Assembly: GCF_027627575.1 (NCBI RefSeq)
Contig: NZ_CP114065.1
Location: 5,766,001 to 5,830,000 of the forward strand
Length of the DNA stretch: 64,000 nt
DNA from: Kribbella sp. CA-293567
Lineage (GTDB): Bacteria; Actinomycetota; Actinomycetes; Propionibacteriales; Kribbellaceae
Reading direction: 5' to 3'
The stretch's first letter is position 1. Each line of letters starts with the position of its first letter. The notes under the pieces are model-generated. The model saw only the letters and a list, made by a program, of their open reading frames with translations. It did not search any database and was not told the origin of the DNA. Of this stretch, positions 42,580 through 50,211 are shown piece by piece. A program made the position numbers and the translations under genes.

Positions 42580-42591
42580 GCGAGTAGCCAT
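42568..42591 (-). CDS. Leader peptide MATRLCV upstream of the ABC-F gene
   Basis: Seven codons, ATG at 42591 to TAG at 42568, encode MATRLCV. It ends 60 bases before the ABC-F start. It is far too short for a functional protein and its codons overlap one arm of the inverted repeat, so it fits a regulatory leader. Such short leaders precede antibiotic-inducible resistance genes. Confidence 0.55.
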   Translation of the reverse strand: MATRLCV

Positions 42592-42631
42592 GGCTTCAGG
42601 GTAGATCCGGCCGCCACGGCCGTCACCCGAT

Positions 42632-44074
42632 TTACTGCTCGGGAGCGGTGGCGGGGAGCTCGATGACGAACCGGGCGCCGCCTTCGGGGCGGGTTTTGAC
42701 CTGGATGCTGCCGTGGTGCCACTCGACGTGGCGGGCGACGATGGCCAGGCCCAGCCCGATCCCGCCGCGTTGCGCGTCGGTGCGGCTGTCGGGCTGTGCG
42801 TCGCCGCGGCCGAAGCGTTCGAAGATGCGCTCCCGGTCGGCCTCGGGGATCCCCGGACCCGAGTCGTCGACGTAGATGATCACGCCCGGGCCGCCCGCCT
42901 TGACCGACACGCCCTTGCACCCACCGGCGTGCTGCTCGGCGTTGTCGACCAGGTTGGCGATCACCCGTTCGAGCCGGCGCTTGTCGGCCTCCATCGTGAG
43001 CTCGGCGGCGGCCGGGTCCACCTCGGTGATCTCCCGGCCGGCCGTCGCATCGGCCGCGGCACGGACCAGGTCGGCGATCCGGACCGTCTCCCGGGTGCCC
43101 TGGTCACCGCCGTCGTCGCGGGAGATCTCCAGCAGGTCGATCACCAGCCGGCGGAACCGTTCGAGATCGTCGCCGAGCAGTTCCACCGGCTCCCGCACAC
43201 TCCCGGGCAGCTCGGCGCGATGGTTCTGGATCAGCTGCATCGAGTTCATCATCGTCATCAGCGGGGTGCGCAGCTCATGACTGATGTCACCCGCGAACCG
43301 CGCGTCGGCGGCCACCCGTTTCTCCAGCGCTCCCGCGGTCTGGTTGAACGATCGCGCCAGTCCGCCGAGGTCCGGATCGTTCTCCGCCTCCAGCCGCGCG
43401 TCCAGCCGGCCCCGCGCGACCGCCGCCGCGACCTGGGTCAGCTCCGCCAGCGGCCGCAACGCCACGGTGCTCGCCAGGCGGCCCACGGCCAGCCCCAGCA
43501 ACGCCGTCACGATCGCCGCCAGGACCAGCGTGAACTTCAGCGTTCGCAGCGCGTTGTCGAGCCGGCTCATCGGGTGCAGCTCGAAGAACACCTCCCCCGG
43601 GCTGCCCATCGCCACCCCGACCGCGAGCACCGGCTCCCCCGCGATCTCGAGCCGCCGATGCACCTCGATCCCACTGCGCGCGGTGCGCATCATGTCGTCC
43701 GGCACGCTGGCCGGGTCCACCACGGAGGTGCCGGTGTACCACCGCCCGTTGTAGCGCAGCAGCATCGAGGCGGAGTCGTTGGTCGGCAGCGCGCTGACCA
43801 GATCGGCCACCTTCGCCGGCGCCACCGCGACGGAGGTCGAGCACTCGATGTCGGCGCGGCGGATCGGCGTACAGGCCGGGGTCAGGCCGTAGAGCCCGTA
43901 GTGCAGGGTCGCCGCGTTGTCGGAGGTCTCCACGATCGCCGACGCGGTCCGCTGGTCGGTGAGGTAGTTGGAGACCACGGTCCAGGTGACCACGGCCAGT
44001 ACGCCGGACAGCAGCAGCGCGAGCAGCCCGTAGGCCAGCATCACCCGGTCGCGCAGACCGAACCTTCGCCGCAA
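42632..44074 (-). CDS. Two-component sensor histidine kinase with HAMP domain
   Basis: 480 residues from the TTG at 44074. Membrane helix about 10-33, an extracytoplasmic sensor (about 35-175) with two cysteines, second helix about 180-198, HAMP about 200-252, then HisKA: FAGDISHELRTPL with His about 266. N-box NLVDNAEQHA, G1 DDSGPGIPE and G2 GGIGLGLAI complete the HATPase. TTG is proposed because GGTGAG lies ten bases upstream and no ATG is nearby; GTG 44044 or ATG 44041 would remove the basic N-terminus. It immediately follows the response regulator gene. Confidence 0.88.
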   Translation of the reverse strand: MRRRFGLRDRVMLAYGLLALLLSGVLAVVTWTVVSNYLTDQRTASAIVETSDNAATLHYGLYGLTPACTPIRRADIECSTSVAVAPAKVADLVSALPTNDSASMLLRYNGRWYTGTSVVDPASVPDDMMRTARSGIEVHRRLEIAGEPVLAVGVAMGSPGEVFFELHPMSRLDNALRTLKFTLVLAAIVTALLGLAVGRLASTVALRPLAELTQVAAAVARGRLDARLEAENDPDLGGLARSFNQTAGALEKRVAADARFAGDISHELRTPLMTMMNSMQLIQNHRAELPGSVREPVELLGDDLERFRRLVIDLLEISRDDGGDQGTRETVRIADLVRAAADATAGREITEVDPAAAELTMEADKRRLERVIANLVDNAEQHAGGCKGVSVKAGGPGVIIYVDDSGPGIPEADRERIFERFGRGDAQPDSRTDAQRGGIGLGLAIVARHVEWHHGSIQVKTRPEGGARFVIELPATAPEQ

Positions 44075-44076
44075 GG

Positions 44077-44793
44077 TCAGCTCACCAGTCGATAGCCGAG
44101 ACCCCGGGCGGTGACGAGGTACTGCGGATTGGCCGGGTCGCGCTCGATCTTCAGCCGCAGCCGGCGGATGTGCACGTCGACGATCCGGCTGTCCCCGAAG
44201 TACCCGTAGCCCCAGACCTTGGAGAGCAGGTGCTCGCGGCTGCACACCTTGCCCTGCAGGTAGGCCAGTTCGACCAGCAGCTTGAACTCGGTCCGGGTCA
44301 GCGGCAACACCGCGCCGTCGCGCACCACCTCGGCCGCCGGGACGTCGATCGCCAGTTCGCCGACCACGAACTGCTCCAGCACCGGCGTACCGTTCGGCTC
44401 GACCCGGCGCAGCAACGCCCGGATGCGGGCCGACAGTTCCTTGGCCACCAGTGGTTTCGTGACGTAGTCGTCGGCGCCGGCCTCGAGCCCGGTGACGACG
44501 TCGTGACTGCCGGTCCGCGCGGTCACCATGATCACCGGGACGTCGCTGGTGCGGCGGATCTCCCGGCAGACGGCGAACCCGTCCCGGTCGGGCAGCATGA
44601 TGTCGAGCAGGACGATGTCGGGAGGCTCCCGCCGGAGCGCGGTCAGGGCGTCCTGCCCGTTCGCCGCCTCGGAGATCTGATAGCCCTCGTCCTCCAGGGC
44701 AAGCCGCAGGACCCGCCGGATCCGCGGTTCGTCGTCGACCAACAACAAGCTGTGTGCCACCTCCTCAGTGTGGCTCGCCGAAGGCCTGCTCAC
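44077..44793 (-). CDS. OmpR-family response regulator
   Basis: 238 residues. Receiver domain (about 13-128) with acidic pair VDDEP, phospho-acceptor in DIVLLDIMLPDRDG (about Asp64) and Lys in TKP. C-terminal winged helix (about 145-236; LTRTEFKLLVELAYLQGKVCSRE, VDVHIRRLRLKIE). Pairs with the histidine kinase immediately downstream. The start is uncertain: GTG at 44793 is the longest; GTG at 44760 begins exactly at the conserved domain but directly abuts GAGGAGG. Confidence 0.9.
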   Translation of the reverse strand: MSRPSASHTEEVAHSLLLVDDEPRIRRVLRLALEDEGYQISEAANGQDALTALRREPPDIVLLDIMLPDRDGFAVCREIRRTSDVPVIMVTARTGSHDVVTGLEAGADDYVTKPLVAKELSARIRALLRRVEPNGTPVLEQFVVGELAIDVPAAEVVRDGAVLPLTRTEFKLLVELAYLQGKVCSREHLLSKVWGYGYFGDSRIVDVHIRRLRLKIERDPANPQYLVTARGLGYRLVS

Positions 44794-44874
44794 ACGTGAC
44801 CCCGGTCATGCCTTGGTCACCAGCCGGTCCCACTGCCTGACATAGTTGCCTCCAAGCTGGCTCGGGAGGCTGTT

Positions 44875-45897
44875 GTGACGATCGCGGTGTACGGCGCGGG
44901 TGGGATCGGCTGCTATGTCGGTGGGCGGCTGGCCGCGGCCGGCGCGGACGTCGTCTTCGTCGGCCGGCCGCGGCTCGCCGGGGAGCTGGCGGAGCACGGG
45001 TTGCGGCTGACCGACTACCGCGGCGCAGACCTCGTCGTACCGGCTGAGGAGATTCGCTACGCGACCACGCCCGCAGCGGCCGGTGAGGCTGATCTCGTGC
45101 TCGTCACGGTCAAGTCCGCCGGTACTGCGGCGGCCGCCGGCGAACTGGCGTCGGTGCTGAAGCCCGGCGCCACGGTGGTCAGCTTCCAGAACGGCATCCG
45201 CAACGGCGAGGTGCTGCAGGAGCGGTTGCCGGCCCACACCGTGCTGACCGGCATGGTTCCGTTCAACGTGCTCAACCGGGGCGCGGGCGCCTTCCACCAA
45301 GGGACGGAAGGCGCGCTCGACGTCCAGCGGCATCCCTCGTTGCGGCCCTACGAGGCTGCTTTCACCGCCGCCGGTCTGCCTCTCACGCAGCACGACGAGA
45401 TCCTGCCGGTGCAGTGGGCGAAGCTGCTGCTCAACTTGAACAACGCGGTCAACGCGCTCTCCGACCTGCCGTTGCGGGACGAGCTGGCTCAGCGCGACTA
45501 CCGCCGTTGCCTGGCCGCCGCGCAGGCCGAGACACTCGAGCTCCTGCAAGCCGCCGGCATCACCCCGGCCCAGCTGACCGCTCTGCCGGCGCACCGCCTG
45601 CCCGCGGTACTGCGCCTGCCGGACTTCCTCTTCAAGCGCCTCGCGGCCAGGATGCTCGCCATCGATCCGCTGGCGCGGAGCTCGATGTGGGAAGACCTGC
45701 GGGCCGGTCGCCGGACCGAGATCGACTACCTCAACGGCGAGGTCGTCCGGCTGGCCGAATCCCTCGGCCGGACCGCTCCGGTGAACGCCCAGCTGATCGA
45801 GCTGATCCGCGCGGCCGAAGCCGGCCGGTCCGTCGCCGTCCCCGGGTCTACCCTTCTGCGGGCCCTCCGGTCAGCGGCAGCGGCGCCTGCAAGCTGA
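44875..45897 (+). CDS. Ketopantoate reductase family protein (2-dehydropantoate 2-reductase-like)
   Basis: 340 residues. N-terminal Rossmann motif YGAGGIGCYVGGRLAAAG and VTVKSAGT, then the ApbA_C domain with WAKLLLNLNNAVNALSDLPL, where Lys and Asn are catalytic, and SSMWEDLRAGRRTEIDYLNG. This is the PanE/ApbA fold reducing ketopantoate to pantoate with NADPH; actinobacteria carry paralogues, so a pathway role is not certain. GTG start at 44875 has GGGAGG upstream. Its last 50 bp overlap the convergent GNAT gene. Confidence 0.82.
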   Translation: MTIAVYGAGGIGCYVGGRLAAAGADVVFVGRPRLAGELAEHGLRLTDYRGADLVVPAEEIRYATTPAAAGEADLVLVTVKSAGTAAAAGELASVLKPGATVVSFQNGIRNGEVLQERLPAHTVLTGMVPFNVLNRGAGAFHQGTEGALDVQRHPSLRPYEAAFTAAGLPLTQHDEILPVQWAKLLLNLNNAVNALSDLPLRDELAQRDYRRCLAAAQAETLELLQAAGITPAQLTALPAHRLPAVLRLPDFLFKRLAARMLAIDPLARSSMWEDLRAGRRTEIDYLNGEVVRLAESLGRTAPVNAQLIELIRAAEAGRSVAVPGSTLLRALRSAAAAPAS

Positions 45898-46756
45898 CGC
45901 TGGTCATGCCGTAGGTGAAGCCGAGGTGCTCGTTGAGGCGGCGCATCGCCTCGTTGCCGCGCTGGGTCCAGGTGTAGATCTCGGTGATGCCGTGGTCGGC
46001 CGCCCACGCCATACTGGTGCGTTTGAGCGTGGCGGCGACCGACTTGCCGCGCCAATCCCGGCGTACGGCGGTGTAGGCGACCTCGGCGCGCTCCGGCTGG
46101 TCGGTGTCGAGCAGGAGCCCGGCAACGCCGATCACCTGGTCGCCGGCCACCGCGACGAACATCGCCGCCGGATCGTTGATCCATCCCGTGGCCCACTCCT
46201 CAGCCGTCACCTTGAGCGGACTCGGCACGTCCAGGTCGGGCAGGGTCGGCAGCGCGACCTGGTGGTACGCGGCCTCCCAGAGCTCCGGACGGTCGGCGAC
46301 CGAGACGATCTCGTACTCCGCCGAAGGTGCCGGCGCCGGCTCGGCACTGATCCGGCGTACCTGCTCGACCTGCCGGTTCGTTTCCACGAAGCCGAACCGC
46401 TCGGCGAACAACCCTGATTCCTCGTCGTCGACCCCGGCACCCGCCAGGTCGTAGCCATGGGCAACAGCATGGTCGGCGAGCGCGAACAGCAAGGCCGTCC
46501 CGACCCCTCTGCGGCGCGCCTCGGGGCGAACCCGCGGCGCCAGCGACGCCCGTTTGCCGTCGTCCGAACGAACCGCCAGGCCGCTGCCGACGACCTCACC
46601 GTCGAGCTCCGCCAGCAGCATCAGCCGGTCCGGACGCTCGAACTCGCGCATCTCGGCGACACTCGGGCAGCGCTCGTAGGGCAGTACGGCGATCCGTACG
46701 GCGCGCCAGGCCTCGTAGTCCGCGTCGGTGATCGCCGTCCGGATGGTCATGGTCAT
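45848..46756 (-). CDS. Tandem GNAT acetyltransferase (two GNAT domains)
   Basis: 302 residues with two GNAT modules. The first has RVRPEARRRGVGTALLFALADHA (about 75-97), a full acetyl-CoA motif A. The second, about 150-295, has TAVRRDWRGKSVAATLKRTS and ends with NEAMRRLNEHLGFTYG. The layout resembles mycothiol synthase-like two-domain GNATs, though identity with MshD is unlikely without more evidence. Overlaps the ketopantoate reductase-like gene by 50 bp. Confidence 0.85.
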   Translation of the reverse strand: MTMTIRTAITDADYEAWRAVRIAVLPYERCPSVAEMREFERPDRLMLLAELDGEVVGSGLAVRSDDGKRASLAPRVRPEARRRGVGTALLFALADHAVAHGYDLAGAGVDDEESGLFAERFGFVETNRQVEQVRRISAEPAPAPSAEYEIVSVADRPELWEAAYHQVALPTLPDLDVPSPLKVTAEEWATGWINDPAAMFVAVAGDQVIGVAGLLLDTDQPERAEVAYTAVRRDWRGKSVAATLKRTSMAWAADHGITEIYTWTQRGNEAMRRLNEHLGFTYGMTSVSLQAPLPLTGGPAEG

Positions 46757-46799
46757 GCGTTCAGCTTGCCGCAGCCGACAGAAATCGGCGCGGCATTTT

Positions 46800-47384
46800 T
46801 CACGAACCGGCAGCAGTGCCGAGACGTGCTGCCTCCGGCAGGCGGCCGGGATCCGCCACCGGCCAGTCCAGCGCGTGGTTGCCGAGCTCGCTGAGTTCAG
46901 CCAACTGCAGGACGCACCACGGCGACAACTCCGGCCGGGACGCGAGGTCGCTCCACTCCACCCACTCGTACGCCGCGACCTCGGCGGGGTCGGGCTCCGG
47001 CTCCCCGCTGCAACCGACGCGGAACACCGGACACAACTCGTTCTCGACCACGCCGCTGGGCATCTCCGCGCGATAGCGGAACGCCGGCAGCATCAGCTCG
47101 ACCGTGTCGGCCACCAGACCGAGCTCGTCGGCCAGCCGTCGGCGTACGGCGGACTCGAGCGACTCCCCCGGCAGCGGGTGCCCGCAACAACTGTTGGTCC
47201 AGACGCCCGGCCAGGTGCGCTTGCTGAAAGCCCGCTGGGTCAGCAGCACCCGCCCGTGCCGGTCGAAGACGTAACTGGAGAACGCGAGATGCAGCGGCGT
47301 CGCCGTGTGATGCACCGTCGCCTTGTCCTCGGTGCCGATCGCGCGACCGTCCTCGTCGACCAGAACCACCATCTCCGTCTGCAC
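46800..47384 (-). CDS. idi: Isopentenyl-diphosphate delta-isomerase, type I
   Basis: 194 residues. NSCCGHP carries the catalytic Cys, ENELCPVF the catalytic Glu, and LPGESLESAVRRRLADELGL the Nudix-like helix. It interconverts IPP and DMAPP for isoprenoid synthesis and is cytosolic. The GTG at 47384 begins the message: a TAGGCT -10 box ends six bases upstream on the same strand, a leaderless layout. No mevalonate genes nearby. Confidence 0.9.
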   Translation of the reverse strand: MQTEMVVLVDEDGRAIGTEDKATVHHTATPLHLAFSSYVFDRHGRVLLTQRAFSKRTWPGVWTNSCCGHPLPGESLESAVRRRLADELGLVADTVELMLPAFRYRAEMPSGVVENELCPVFRVGCSGEPEPDPAEVAAYEWVEWSDLASRPELSPWCVLQLAELSELGNHALDWPVADPGRLPEAARLGTAAGS

Positions 47385-47441
47385 CCGTCGAGCCTAACAA
47401 CCCGGTTCCCGCCCGGCCTGCCGACTGTTAGCCTGAACGGG
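47384..47441. promoter_or_regulatory. Mirror-image divergent leaderless promoters of idi and the tyrS leader
   Basis: TGTTAGCCTGAACGGGTG on the plus strand (47426-47443) and TGTTAGGCTCGACGGGTG on the minus strand mirror each other at 15 of 18 positions. Each has a TAGnCT -10 box six bases before a GTG start, the arrangement of leaderless transcripts. No clear -35 boxes seen. Confidence 0.55.
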
Positions 47442-47500
47442 TGATCAAGCGACTCGCGCAGTATCGACCGGCTCTGGGACGAGCCGGCCTGCCGCTGTAG
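47441..47500 (+). CDS. tyrS leader peptide
   Basis: Nineteen sense codons from GTG 47441 to TAG 47498-47500, reading MIKRLAQYRPALGRAGLPL. One tyrosine codon (TAT, 47462-47464) stands just before the first hairpin arm, GGCTCTGGG (47470-47478), which pairs with CCCAGAGCC (47511-47519). A terminator then follows before tyrS. The arrangement fits attenuation that senses charged tRNA-Tyr. It is too short for another role. Confidence 0.55.
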   Translation: MIKRLAQYRPALGRAGLPL

Positions 47501-47522
47501 TTCGCTTCACCCCAGAGCCTCC

Positions 47523-47554
47523 GAGGCAGGAACCGTCACGGTTCCTGCCTCTTT
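47523..47554 (+). terminator. Attenuator terminator between the leader peptide and tyrS
   Basis: Perfect 13-bp arms GAGGCAGGAACCG (47523-47535) and CGGTTCCTGCCTC (47539-47551), a 3-nt loop and a following TTT: a textbook intrinsic terminator lying before, not after, a gene. A further hairpin, CCGGAGG (47561-47567) with CCTCCGG (47583-47589), follows and ends 24 bp before tyrS. Confidence 0.8.
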
Positions 47555-47612
47555 CCGTTGCCGGAGGTGCTGATCAGGGGTGCCTCCGGCGTTCTCGCCG
47601 AGAGGAACCCCC

Positions 47613-48827
47613 ATGACCGAAGTACCGGCTGTGCTCGAACGGCTGCGACGGACCACCGACACCGTCGTCGGCGAGTCCGATCTGATCGAGCGGCTCGCGT
47701 CGGGACGCAGACTGCGGATCAAGTACGGCGTCGACTGCACCGCGCCCGATCTGCATCTGGGCCACGCGGTCAACCTGTGGATGATGCGGCAACTGCAGGA
47801 TCTCGGACACCAGGTGGTCTTCCTGCTGGGCGATCTGACCACCCGGATCGGCGACCCGACCGGCCGCTCGGAGACCCGCCCGGTGCTGACGCCGGCCGAG
47901 ATCGACCGGAACGCCGCCTCGTTCCTCGACCAGGTGTCGCTGGTCCTGCGGACCGACCCCGAGGTCTTCGAGGTACGCCGGAACTCCGAGTGGTTCGGCT
48001 CGATGGAGGTGGCCACCCTGCTGGAGTTGTTCAGTCAGGTCACGCACGCCCAGCTGATGGCCCGGGACATGTTCCGCGAACGGGTCGCCGCCGGACGCGA
48101 GATCGCCCTGCACGAACTGATCTACCCGGTGCTGCAGGGATACGACAGCTTCGCGCTCGGCAGCGATCTGACCATCGTCGGCTCCGACCAGCTCTTCAAC
48201 GAGCAGCTCGGGCGGCACTTCCAGCAACGGCTCGGAGCCCCGGCGCAGGCGGTCGTCGTCACCACGATCACCCCCGGGATCGACGGCGGACCCAAGCAGT
48301 CCAAGTCGCTGAACAACTACATCGCGCTGACCGCCACGCCCAAGGACAAGTTCGGCAAGTTGATGAGCCTGCCCGACACGCTGGTCCGGACCTACGCGCA
48401 CGTCTACACGGAGCTGCCGCCGGACGTTGTAACGGGACTCGGCGACGCGGCCGCTCAGGGCGGTCCGGCGGCTCGCGACGCGAAACTGACGCTGGCGGCC
48501 GCCGTCGTGACGCGGTACCACGGAGCGAACGTCGCCAAGGACGAGCGAGCGGCGTTCCTGGAGCAGTTCAGCCGGCGCAAGGTGCCCGCCGACGTGCCGG
48601 AGGTGACAGTGCAGGCCGAACGACCGACGATTCTGGAGTTGCTCCAGGCGGCCCGCCCGGAGCTCAGCAACTCCGAGCTCCGCCGCCTGATCCGCCAGGG
48701 CGCCGTCTCGATCGACAACCAGAAAGTGTTCAGCCATGACCGACCCGTTCCACTCTCGGCCCCACTCACCCTCCGCTCCGGCTCCCGCACCTACCACCGC
48801 ATCGTCCGGGCCGGAGCCGGCCGGTGA
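47613..48827 (+). CDS. tyrS: Tyrosyl-tRNA synthetase
   Basis: 404 residues. Class I synthetase with HLGH (HIGH motif) in GVDCTAPDLHLGHAVNLW and KQSKSLNN as a KMSKS variant, plus LKTD-like tRNA contacts and a C-terminal S4-like RNA-binding domain (LRRLIRQGAVSIDNQKVF). The KQSKS/KFGKL wording is that of the TyrZ-type rather than the usual TyrS, so the genome may hold a second copy. Start ATG at 47613 follows GAGAGGAA. Behind the attenuator at 47441-47554. Its last 92 bp overlap the next gene in another frame. Confidence 0.88.
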   Translation: MTEVPAVLERLRRTTDTVVGESDLIERLASGRRLRIKYGVDCTAPDLHLGHAVNLWMMRQLQDLGHQVVFLLGDLTTRIGDPTGRSETRPVLTPAEIDRNAASFLDQVSLVLRTDPEVFEVRRNSEWFGSMEVATLLELFSQVTHAQLMARDMFRERVAAGREIALHELIYPVLQGYDSFALGSDLTIVGSDQLFNEQLGRHFQQRLGAPAQAVVVTTITPGIDGGPKQSKSLNNYIALTATPKDKFGKLMSLPDTLVRTYAHVYTELPPDVVTGLGDAAAQGGPAARDAKLTLAAAVVTRYHGANVAKDERAAFLEQFSRRKVPADVPEVTVQAERPTILELLQAARPELSNSELRRLIRQGAVSIDNQKVFSHDRPVPLSAPLTLRSGSRTYHRIVRAGAGR

Positions 48828-49545
48828 GGTCGCCGTCCTGAAGGCCTGCCTGAACGGCGATCGCTCGCGCGCCGACCACCCCGGCGTACCGATCACTCCG
48901 GCAGAGCTGGCGCAGTCGGCGTACGATGCTGCCCTGGCCGGCGCGGTTGCGGTGCACTTTCACCCGCGCGGGGCGGATGGGCGGGAGAGCCTGCGCTGGT
49001 CCGACGTGGAGCCGGCCGTCAGCGCAGTACGGGCGCGGTGTCCTGAGTTGGCACTCGGTGTGGCGACCCGAGAGGAGATCGAGCCGGAGCTGGACCAGCG
49101 GCTCGCGCTTCTCAGCGGGTGGTCGGCCGGACCGGATTTCGCGAGCGTCAACTGGCACGAGGAAGGTGCCGAGCAGGTCGCCGGGTTGCTGATCGAGCGT
49201 GGGATCGGGATCGAGGCGGGGCTCTTCACTCCGGACGCGGCGCGGAAGTTCCTGACCTGGAGTGGCCCGGTCGTGCGGGTGCTGGTGGAGGCACTGCCCG
49301 GGATCTCGCCGGGCGCCGACGGTGTGGCCGCGGCTTCGGCCGTGCTCGAGGTGCTTCCGGGTGGCTTCGAGCTGGTGGTGCACGGAGAGAACGAGTGGGC
49401 CTGGCCGGTGCTCGAGTGGGCTCGCTCGAAGCGGCATGGATTACGAGCGGGGCTGGAGGACATGCTGACCGGGCCATCCGGCGAAACCGTCGCCGGGAAC
49501 GGGGAACTGGTCGCCTGGGCGAAGGGCAGCGCTAGGCAGGGGTGA
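48736..49545 (+). CDS. BKACE-family (DUF849) beta-keto acid cleavage enzyme-like protein
   Basis: 269 residues. AVAVHFHPRGADGRESL carries the HxH metal ligands of the beta-keto acid cleavage enzyme family, which condense a beta-keto acid with acetyl-CoA. A TIM-barrel fold follows. The only in-frame start is ATG 48736, 92 bp inside tyrS; no GTG, TTG or ATG occurs between it and the conserved domain. The resulting N-terminal ~30 residues are Pro/Ala/Ser-rich. Rather short (family about 270-310). Substrate unknown. Confidence 0.75.
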   Translation: MTDPFHSRPHSPSAPAPAPTTASSGPEPAGEVAVLKACLNGDRSRADHPGVPITPAELAQSAYDAALAGAVAVHFHPRGADGRESLRWSDVEPAVSAVRARCPELALGVATREEIEPELDQRLALLSGWSAGPDFASVNWHEEGAEQVAGLLIERGIGIEAGLFTPDAARKFLTWSGPVVRVLVEALPGISPGADGVAAASAVLEVLPGGFELVVHGENEWAWPVLEWARSKRHGLRAGLEDMLTGPSGETVAGNGELVAWAKGSARQG

Positions 49546-50065
49546 GGGCGGCGGCGTACTCCGCCGCGGTACAGACCGTGCCGAACTTCGGGAAGATGTA
49601 GGAGACCGCGAAGTCGTGGGCGGCGCCGTCGAGGCCGGTCATGGCGTCGGTGAGGTAGAGCGTGTCGTAGCCGTGTTCGTCGGCGACCCGGCCGGTGGAC
49701 TCGACGCCGAAGTTGGTGGCGATGCCGGCCAGGGCGACGGTCCTGATCCCGCGAGTTCGCAGTACGTCGTCGAGACCGGTGCGATGGAACGCGCCGACCG
49801 TCTGCTTGACGATCTCCACATCGCCCGGCCGCGGGCCGAGCTCCGGAGCCAGGCCGCTGCCCTCGGGCTGGACGTCGACGCCTGGGCGCTCGACCCGGAC
49901 GTTGACGACCAGCCCACCGGCTGTTCTGGTGCTCCCCGCCAGCGCGACACATCGCTCCAGCACCGCGGGGCCGGCCAGCGGTGCTGTGTCCAGCGCGATG
50001 ATCCTCGGCATCAGGTCGATCAGCACCAAGGCCGTCGTACGAGGGTCCAGAGCAAGAAGGGTCAC
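49532..50065 (-). CDS. Isochorismatase-fold hydrolase-like protein lacking the catalytic Cys
   Basis: 177 residues from the GTG at 50065. VLIDLMPRI carries the Asp (about 17) and VKQTVGAFHRTGLDDVL the Lys of the isochorismatase-like triad. The usual cysteine position reads AGIATNFGVESTGR, with Gly in place of Cys. That pattern exists in PhzD-like isochorismatases, where the Cys is also missing. Function may thus be vinyl-ether hydrolysis or unknown. A TTG at 50110 would add 15 residues. Overlaps the BKACE stop by 14 bp convergently. Confidence 0.8.
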   Translation of the reverse strand: MTLLALDPRTTALVLIDLMPRIIALDTAPLAGPAVLERCVALAGSTRTAGGLVVNVRVERPGVDVQPEGSGLAPELGPRPGDVEIVKQTVGAFHRTGLDDVLRTRGIRTVALAGIATNFGVESTGRVADEHGYDTLYLTDAMTGLDGAAHDFAVSYIFPKFGTVCTAAEYAAALTPA

Positions 50066-50211
50066 GGCTTCGGACCCTACGGCACCAAGGCGGATCGGCG
50101 GGAATGGCAAACGCGTTCCAGCAGTTGGTCACCCGATGAGCGGTCCGGGGGCCGCTGGCCGCAGACTGGTCCCGTACTCAGACTTCGAGCACTCACCCGC
50201 AGGAGAAATTC

